Origin: Eriocheir sinensis
Lineage: Eukaryota; Arthropoda; Malacostraca; Decapoda; Varunidae
DNA: 64,000 bases
Assembly: GCF_024679095.1 (NCBI RefSeq)
Contig: NC_066516.1
Span: forward strand, 18,910,044-18,974,043
Reading direction: 5' to 3'
Of this stretch, positions 57,810 through 64,000 are shown piece after piece. The translations under genes and the position numbers were made by a program. The notes beneath the pieces were generated by a model, which had not been told where the DNA came from, did not search any database, and saw only the letters and a program-made list of their open reading frames with translations. Within the stretch, counting starts at the first letter, position 1, and each line of letters opens with the position of its first letter.

Positions 57810-59570
57810 TTTTTTTTTGTTGTAAGAAATTATAGGCGCAGGAATTTAGTGAAACAATAAATGATTAATATCGTAACGATGGCAATGCAAGAGAAAGTTA
57901 TGGAAAGACGGGTAGATGAAAATTAGAAAAAAAATCGAAAAAAAAATTAGCACTAAAAATAACATATTGATGACCACACACACACACACACACACACACA
58001 CGTAAATCCTCCTTTGCAATGATACAAGCCCATCTGAATACGTAGCTATATACTTCATTTCACGCGGTATTGAAATCTAAATTCAAATAAGGACCTAAAG
58101 AGCAGATTGCGGATCTTCTAACAGTTTTGACCTGAGAGGATTTAGTAAAGTTATGTTTAGTATCTATTTCAACACCATCAGTATTACTTATAGATGTATT
58201 GCGACAGTGTATTTGATCTATCTTATGTATTTATTTATTATATATTTTTACGTATCATTTTAAGACTATTGCGGGCTATAATAACATTTTTTTTTAATCT
58301 TGATATTTCTCCATTTTAAGAACCCCCCCCTCCGGAAAAACAACCCGCATACACCATTGTAATAGTGAACTCTGTATCGTGAAGCAACGGGACAGCAATA
58401 TGAGGTGTCGTGACGCTGAGCTGCCAGGTGACAAAATTTACGTGCACGGGCTGCATTGTGGGTGACTCATGCAACACCTACTGACAACAAGTGACCTTTA
58501 GGCGGTGGTGGCTGTGGAGGCGGTGTTGATGGCTGTGGGGATGGCGGTGGCGGTGGTAGTGATGAAGGCCGCGGCGGAACTGATCCTTCTCTGCCGGCGC
58601 CACAGAGACTAGTGCACAACCTGCACAACCATACCACAGGAAGGCGAGGCGGGTGCTACTTTAGTGTGCGGTCTACCGGTCTGACCTGTCCCCCGAAACC
58701 ACATCTGATGATGTATTGTTACCTGAGTGCTCCTCACCTGACACCTGAATGACCTGACCTGTCTCCGGAGACCTTAGCTTTACAGCGACAGGAGCACACA
58801 CACAACACAAGCTATTGAACGATCAAAGTTGGATGCCAAAACAAAGATTTTAAAGACAATGAGAGGAGTCAGTAGTGAGCTTTTTCAGTCACACCTTGAT
58901 CATATCTGCTGGCAAATACTCAGAAAAGATGCAGTTGATATGTTTGTGACATTCCTTTGTAATATACAAAGTGTGTACCGTTAGATGATCTAAATGTTTT
59001 ATTATATATATTTTGACGTGCTGTTTAGCATTGTGCTATGATTATGTATTTTTAACTTTGATATGCTATTTAGCATTTTTTATAGTTAAGTTTTGATGAT
59101 TTTCATTGGTGTCATATAATAATATAACCTTTAATCAGCACTATTCAGCTTTTTTTTCACTATCCGGCAGTATAAGGCCTGTAATGAGGTAGACAGCACG
59201 GTGAATTGAAAATATGGTGGTAGACTGGTAGACCGCAAACTAAAGTAGAAACGGCCGCGTAGACCGCATATACTAAAGTAGAACCGCGAGGCACTACACA
59301 CTGACTTCATTATTCATTATTATGCCTGCCGTGCGTCAGTATAGCCAAACGCCACCTGAATAATACCAAGCAGAATCGCGCTTAGTGAATACTGTAAAGG
59401 GGTTTTATGCACCTCGTCATGTGCGGTGCTCAGTTAAGTAGGCCGTGTGCATGCAGAGAGGGACAGGCGAGGGATGAGGAAGGAGATCCGTTGTGTCCTT
59501 CTAACACCAAAAAGTTGTGTTAGTATTTATTAACGGTTGTGGCTCGTTTGGCATTTTAAGTCCATTTTTA
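57810..59570. other. Intergenic spacer
   Basis: It contains a short (CA)n (57977-58000), a GGY-rich stretch (58500-58570) and the putative element at 58640-59300. No gene was identified. Confidence 0.5.
58640..59300. repeat. Possible element with CTTTAGT...GCGGTCTAC inverted ends
   Basis: GGCGAGGCGGGTGCTACTTT with GTGTGCGGTCTACCGG at the left faces an inverse GTAGACCGCATATACTAAAG and CCGCGAGGC at the right (with one extra tandem copy). A third locus at about 30435 shares the CTTTAGYGTGCGGTCTACC core. Confidence 0.4.
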
Positions 59571-59730
59571 GGTGGATTTTTTTTTTTAAATAAATAAAAA
59601 AGCCCGCTAATCATTCCTCCTATAAAGAAAATAGAAATGAGCGGCCAATAGAGAGATCAATAGCAGATGGAGAGGTGTTTTGATCCTCCCCCTTGAAAGT
59701 TAGCTTGAAGTCTTGGATTTTCACAGTTAC
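59570..59730 (-). repeat. LINE 3'-end fragment
   Basis: It contains AAAAAGCCCGCTAATCATTCC, then GCGGCCAATAGAGAGATCAA, AGGTGTTTTGATCC and CTTGAAAGTTAGCTTGAAG. These follow the order of the 3'UTR of the LINE at 14165. Confidence 0.6.
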
Positions 59731-60056
59731 GTCGACATATTTCAAACTCGGTCGTATAAAGTGATACAATAAAGTCAACAAACCAACTGACGAGGCCTTA
59801 AAAAACGGGTCAAAAAAGATAAATCAGCCACATTTGTGTTAATAAAGACTAATATAACGTTTAAAAATCAGGCAAAAAAGCGTGAGAATCGAGCAGCGGC
59901 CCAGAGAGCAAGTTCTTATTTCTGTCTTTGTTTCTCTTCCTGTTCACGTAAGAAACTGATTCACCGTTAGTCATCTGATTCGTGTATCTATTACCTATCT
60001 ATTTTGTTGTTTATTAATTTCCTTCTGCGTCTACTTATCAATCAATCAATCAGTCA

Positions 60057-60057
60057 G

Positions 60058-60110
<53 letters not shown>

Positions 60111-60145
60111 TTATCTATCTATTGATCTATCTATCTATCTATCTA
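60057..60145. repeat. (TATC)n microsatellite
   Basis: Tetranucleotide ATCT repeat with a few TTGA interruptions. Confidence 0.95.
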
Positions 60146-60437
60146 TTGATATATTTAAGTATTTATTTACCTTTTCATTTGCTTATTCATCTATTTTCAA
60201 ACTCATGGTCTGACTCCTTTAGCTGAATTGAATAAAAAATAAAATAAAATAGTACAAGGAAATTTCAGTGGAAAGTGCGTATGTCAACAGACTTTTCTAT
60301 TGACATTTCTTTCTTTGTGTCGCATGTCAGCCATTCTGTGACATGTGAAAGTTTTTCGTAACAATAAGCTGGCGTTGCATGTTGCTGCCAACGTGGATAT
60401 CCCGCAAGCGTTTTTTGTTGTGCTTATTGTTCTCCTC

Positions 60438-60439
<2 letters not shown>

Positions 60440-60493
<54 letters not shown>

Positions 60494-60712
60494 CCATAAC
60501 CTAATCTTATCTTCTATTTGTATTTTCAATTATTATGTATGCCAGTATATAGAGTAACACCAATTAGGGTCATACACATAAAGCTGTACGTTAAAAAAAT
60601 GTTATATTTATTTCATTTTATATCGTAATGAATCTAACAACCTTGACGACTCTTGGTGTAGTACAGTGAAGCGTCGCGGAGGTGTTGATGTTCTGTCTGT
60701 CTGTCTGTCTGC

Positions 60713-60778
<66 letters not shown>
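60440..60778. repeat. (GT)n and (TGTC)n(TC)n tracts
   Basis: (GT)n at 60440-60491, and TGTC units passing into (TC)n at 60692-60778. The interval between them has no feature I recognise. Confidence 0.9.
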
Positions 60779-60779
<1 letters not shown>

Positions 60780-61050
60780 GTTATCTTACCTGTTATCTCG
60801 TCTCCGTCCTCCAGACCTGTTGATCACTTAAGAAGTTCAGACTACGGTCCCCTTGTACGCCTCCAGCGGGGTGGTTTCTTATCCCTCTTTTTATGTTGCT
60901 ATGTTATGTTTGGTTGAGCTCAGAATGCCCTGTCATCGAATCGACTTACAATTTCTTTTAGAGCTGATGCGGCGAATTGCTGTGATGCTTGTGATAAATG
61001 CGTGTAAATCAATCATGTCATGGTCCCGTGAGATGTTTTGGGTTCTTCTC

Positions 61051-61126
<76 letters not shown>
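61051..61126. repeat. (TTA)n microsatellite
   Basis: About 25 uninterrupted TTA units. Confidence 0.95.
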
Positions 61127-61127
<1 letters not shown>

Positions 61128-61419
61128 CCTACAGCACTTCAATTTCTGAGTTTATAGCCTTAAATTCATATACTTTTGTTTTTCGTTTGGGATGAAATTT
61201 CATGAACCAAATATTACTCACAAATATACAGCCATAATTAGACAGCTGCAAGCGTGTGGTCAACAGGTGTGGGCATATGGATGGCACACTTGTCAGAGGG
61301 TGGGGTGGGGGGTGGGGGGGTGAGGAAGAACTTGAAATGCTCCTCTATGCACCAAAAAGTATATTACAGTCCACATCTTTTCCTTGTGTTGTTGTGGTTT
61401 TGTTTTTATGTATTTTATA

Positions 61420-61620
61420 GATATGAAGGGGACAGGGTGAGGGAGAGCGACGGAAGGGAGGAGAGAAGTAACAGAGAGGGAAGAGAGGATGGAGAGAAAG
61501 GGCGACAGATTAGAGGAGAGGGTCAAGAAACAGAAGGAAGGAGGAAAAGGAGAAACGGAGGCGAAGGAGGAGAGAGGAGAGAAGTGAGAGGCAGAAGAGA
61601 GGAGGAGAGAAAAACGAAAA

Positions 61621-61716
<96 letters not shown>
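61420..61716. repeat. Purine-rich tract ending in (GA)n
   Basis: G/A-rich sequence on the plus strand ending in 90 bases of GA (61627-61716). It keeps a plus-strand frame open but shows no protein features. Confidence 0.85.
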
Positions 61717-61719
<3 letters not shown>

Positions 61720-62011
61720 ATATAGCTACACACACTGCACCAAGGATAATAATCACAGAACACAACATTATATCATTCAGGGAAGATGCATTATTATTCA
61801 ACTCGATTTTATTACAACTTTGTCTTTTTACCCTATTTTGCCACTTGACTGACAGAGACATTCTTCGAAGTCATCGTCGTAGTATTACAAAAAATCTTTC
61901 TAGGAGTCGTTCGTAGGGACGTTCTAGGAGTTATTGCTAGAGGAATACAGTGTAAGGGGGGTCTTCTCTAAACTGCCATGGCCTGGAGATGCACGCCGGC
62001 CGACAATGCAG

Positions 62012-62155
62012 TTATTGGGGGCAAACTTGGTATTTACATATAGACAAGTCTCGGTGGGGAGCAGCGGCGCCGCCTCCTCCTCTGCTGCCACCGCCGCCGC
62101 CGCCTTCTCCACCAGGCCAGGCGGGATCAAGGTCAGGAGTGCAGCCAGTCATTAG
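62012..62155 (-). CDS. Candidate terminal coding exon of an unidentified minus-strand gene
   Basis: A minus-strand acceptor (TGTCTCCTCAG) opens an exon at 62155. The frame beginning Leu-Met-Thr-Gly is open for 47 codons, Gly-rich in the middle, and stops at 62012. A minus-strand AATAAA at 61813-61808 fits a last exon. An overlapping frame (61924-62130) is also long and ends LYSSSNNS, but in-frame stops lie just after the acceptor. I recognise neither protein. The exon is CpG-rich. Confidence 0.3.
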   Translation of the reverse strand, partial: LMTGCTPDLDPAWPGGEGGGGGGSRGGGGAAAPHRDLSICKYQVCPQ

Positions 62156-62244
62156 CTGAGGAGACAGGTAAGCGCAGCCTTAGTATGCAAACCAGATATG
62201 ATACATTACACTAACACGCACAGCCAGTCTGGAATGTATATCCT

Positions 62245-62440
62245 ACGGACTCAACGCTACCAGACTGTCAAACTCAGCACATTGTATTTGTCGGCTTCTG
62301 ACTCATAACTTGCACCCACACCGATAACGATATTAACTTATTGTTAAAATCGTTAATTGCTGATGTTAATGTTGCAATTGTTATGGGTCGGAAACTTAAA
62401 ATACGATGCTCTGTAAGATAATCTGGTGACTCTGACTGTC
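62245..62440. mobile_element. Related MITE copy
   Basis: The left end CCAGACTGTCAAACTCAGC and right end GTAAGATAATCTGG are inverted, as are TTCTGACTCATAACTTGCA and TGCAATTGTTATGGGTCGG. It is homologous to the units at 56031. Confidence 0.55.
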
Positions 62441-62829
62441 TCTGTCCTGCCCCAAAACATGAAGCAACGTGAAAACTGTTTTATCATACACTATTATCAA
62501 CAGCACGTGAAACAAGCAGTCAGAAAAGTAACTCCTGCCCCAGAACGTGAAAGAATATGAACGCGGTCTTACATGTACACCATTGGTTAGAATAGTTTTA
62601 TTTATACTCTAAAAAAAATAAAAAAAATTAAGCGCTCGCCTTTTTCTAAGTTTTCGCCCATTTTTCAATCTATCGTTCATACATGGGCCGCAATTTTGAG
62701 AAGGAGGGCAATTATACATTCCTTTCCTTTTAAAACAGGCAAGCTCCGATTTGGCGTGTCATCCAAGTCCGAAAAGTACTTAGAAAACTTAATATAACAC
62801 ACAGTTTTTCTTATTACAGGCACACTCAC

Positions 62830-62871
62830 CTTAGTAAACATAACACACTTGATAAAACGGAATATTATCAT
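62830..62871 (-). CDS. Candidate short exon upstream of the 62.1-kb exon
   Basis: The minus strand shows an ATG followed by 14 open codons (MIIFRFIKCVMFTK) and a strong donor, ACTAAG then GTGAGT, with exon end 62830. Phase 0 fits the exon at 62155. The upstream boundary is unresolved because the nearest AG has a weak pyrimidine tract. Confidence 0.25.
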
Positions 62872-63090
62872 CTTTTGGTATAAATAAATAATCTCATGTT
62901 ATCTTACTGTGCGCTGTCCCTCAAAACTATTAGCACCTTAGTTTTATCATAATTACAGAGATTACACCAGAAAGAGATGAAATAATACAAATAAATATTT
63001 CAATGCATTACACGTATGATGAGCTTTATATATTTAGTTTGCGTTCCTTTAAGATGAAATGCCTGCAAGAACTATTTTTTCTATACTCAC

Positions 63091-63133
63091 CTTGATATTG
63101 AAATTTTGGCTCCGAGATTGAACATTTCTTGCC
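63091..63133 (-). other. Candidate 43-nt internal exon, minus strand
   Basis: It is bounded by an ATTTCAG acceptor and a CAAG/GTGAGT donor, both near consensus. All three frames are open, so frame and coding status cannot be fixed. It may be part of the same unidentified gene as the two exons downstream. Confidence 0.3.
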
Positions 63134-63233
63134 CTGAAATTAAAGAAATTATGACGTGAAAAAGAAATTTGCTTGTATAAGAATATCTGTTATCCTACTG
63201 TTGTTATTACTTTCATCCATTATTGCTATTGTC

Positions 63234-63252
63234 ATTATTATTATTATTATTA

Positions 63253-63296
<44 letters not shown>

Positions 63297-63453
63297 GCTA
63301 TTCTATCATCAGCATCATCATTAGGAAAACAAGAAGAATAAGAATAAGAATAAATAGAAGAAGAAGAAAAAAGAAGAAGAAGAAGAAGAAGAAGAAGAAG
63401 AAGAAGAAGAAGAAGAAGAAAAATAAAAAGAAAAAAGAAGAAGAAGAAGAAGA
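63234..63453. repeat. (TTA)n and (AAG)n microsatellites
   Basis: (TTA)n to 63297, then, after 55 bases, an (AAG)n tract at 63355-63453. Confidence 0.95.
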
Positions 63454-63546
63454 GCACCAATTCATTTTATCAATCGTCCTAGTCGACACATATCCTATAC
63501 ATCGTATTCGTCCATGCCGCTGTACCGTACTTGTCTCTCCCCAATG

Positions 63547-63917
63547 TTTTTATTTATTTATTTTTTTTTTTTTACGTCACGGCCTCTTGCGCCAGTGGGG
63601 TTCTTCCCGGTGGGGCTTGATGGTCGGCCCAATGCTTCTTCTCGGTGGGGCCTGATGGTCGGTCCAGCCCGTTCTGGCGCAGGCGAGTGTTTATTGTGGC
63701 GCCATCTTGAATTGGCTCATGCTGCCCTCCCGAAGCTCATTTTTAATCCTAGAATCTAGAGTCCGGGTTGATAGGTGGTCTTCTGGATAGCATGTGGGTA
63801 GTTTTAAGACACTCGGCGGCGCCTGAAAAATCCCAGTTTGGTGGCACCGGGCGGGGATTGAACTCGCATCCTCATGAACGCGGCGCCGTCACTCTGTCGA
63901 CTCAGCCACAGCCTCCC
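63547..63917 (-). mobile_element. tRNA-derived SINE (family A), full length
   Basis: Read on the minus strand it starts GGGGAGGCTGTGGCTGAG (A box), has the B box GAGTTCAATCC, the shared ACCCACATGCTATCC core, the AAGATGGCGCCACAATAAAC segment and an A-rich tail (poly-T at 63561-63573). The 13-base direct repeat TGTACCGTACTTG at 63521 and 63922 may be its target duplication. Confidence 0.75.
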
Positions 63918-64000
63918 CAAATGTACCGTACTTGCCTGCTGGTCTGCCGAAAAGTCGATGTTTGTGCGGACGGTGCGGTGGTGCGCGGACTGGAGAGGCC

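Noticed and set aside
58497..58748. Gly/Cys-rich plus-strand frame without an ATG
   Set aside because: Produced by a GGY-rich minisatellite-like stretch that runs into a repeated element. No start or splice support.
61254..61916. 220-codon plus-strand frame rich in Glu/Arg
   Set aside because: It is kept open by a purine-rich tract and (GA)n, with no domain, no splice support and matching antisense frames.
63149..63655. Poly-Lys, poly-Tyr and poly-Phe frames
   Set aside because: Translations of (TTA)n and (AAG)n repeats.

Overview
The window is nuclear DNA of an animal, most likely a crustacean and probably a decapod. Genes have many short exons with GT-AG introns. Microsatellites are very dense. 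The spacers are full of degenerate LINEs, tRNA-derived SINEs and MITEs. The decapod call rests on remembered repeat families (the 'rtaggagtctgcaagaggcc' repeat and the 'atttacctagt' repeat) and is an inference.

Four multi-exon genes can be followed through their splice sites, and a fifth is suspected. (1) Minus strand, 1991-3936 with a probable 5'UTR exon near 8613: the start of a Gln-rich protein I cannot identify, which runs off the left edge. (2) Plus strand, 14068-25038: a complete 11-exon DEAD-box helicase of the DDX56 family (560 aa). Its short first exon is separated from the rest by an intron holding a LINE and a piggyBac-like MITE. (3) Minus strand, 26106-36569, convergent with DDX56: a complete 12-exon gene for a 449-aa single-pass membrane protein with a signal peptide, a SEA-like region, three sushi/CCP domains and a 19-residue tail. 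(4) Minus strand, 39820-55307, with a 5'UTR exon ending at 55920: a complete RBM5/RBM10-type splicing regulator (967 aa). (5) Minus strand, about 62.0-63.1 kb: splice-bounded exons of an unidentified gene.

Mobile DNA fills most of the rest. Four MITE-type elements have recognisable ends and exact target duplications: piggyBac-like (TTAA), two hAT-like (8 bp each) and Tc1/mariner- or pogo-like (TA, two copies). There is a 5'-truncated LINE with an intact reverse transcriptase, degenerate LINE and BEL/Pao pieces, foldback elements, and one tRNA-derived SINE family represented by four copies. About 57-64 kb is mostly intergenic with long simple repeats.

No CRISPR array, operon, prophage or defence cassette is present. 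The most unusual genic items are the SEA/CCP membrane protein, its apparent GC-AG intron, and a 52-bp tandem array that copies the splice donor of its fifth exon. Exon boundaries were read by eye and checked by reading frame and codon counts. UTR ends, promoters and alternative splicing are not resolved.
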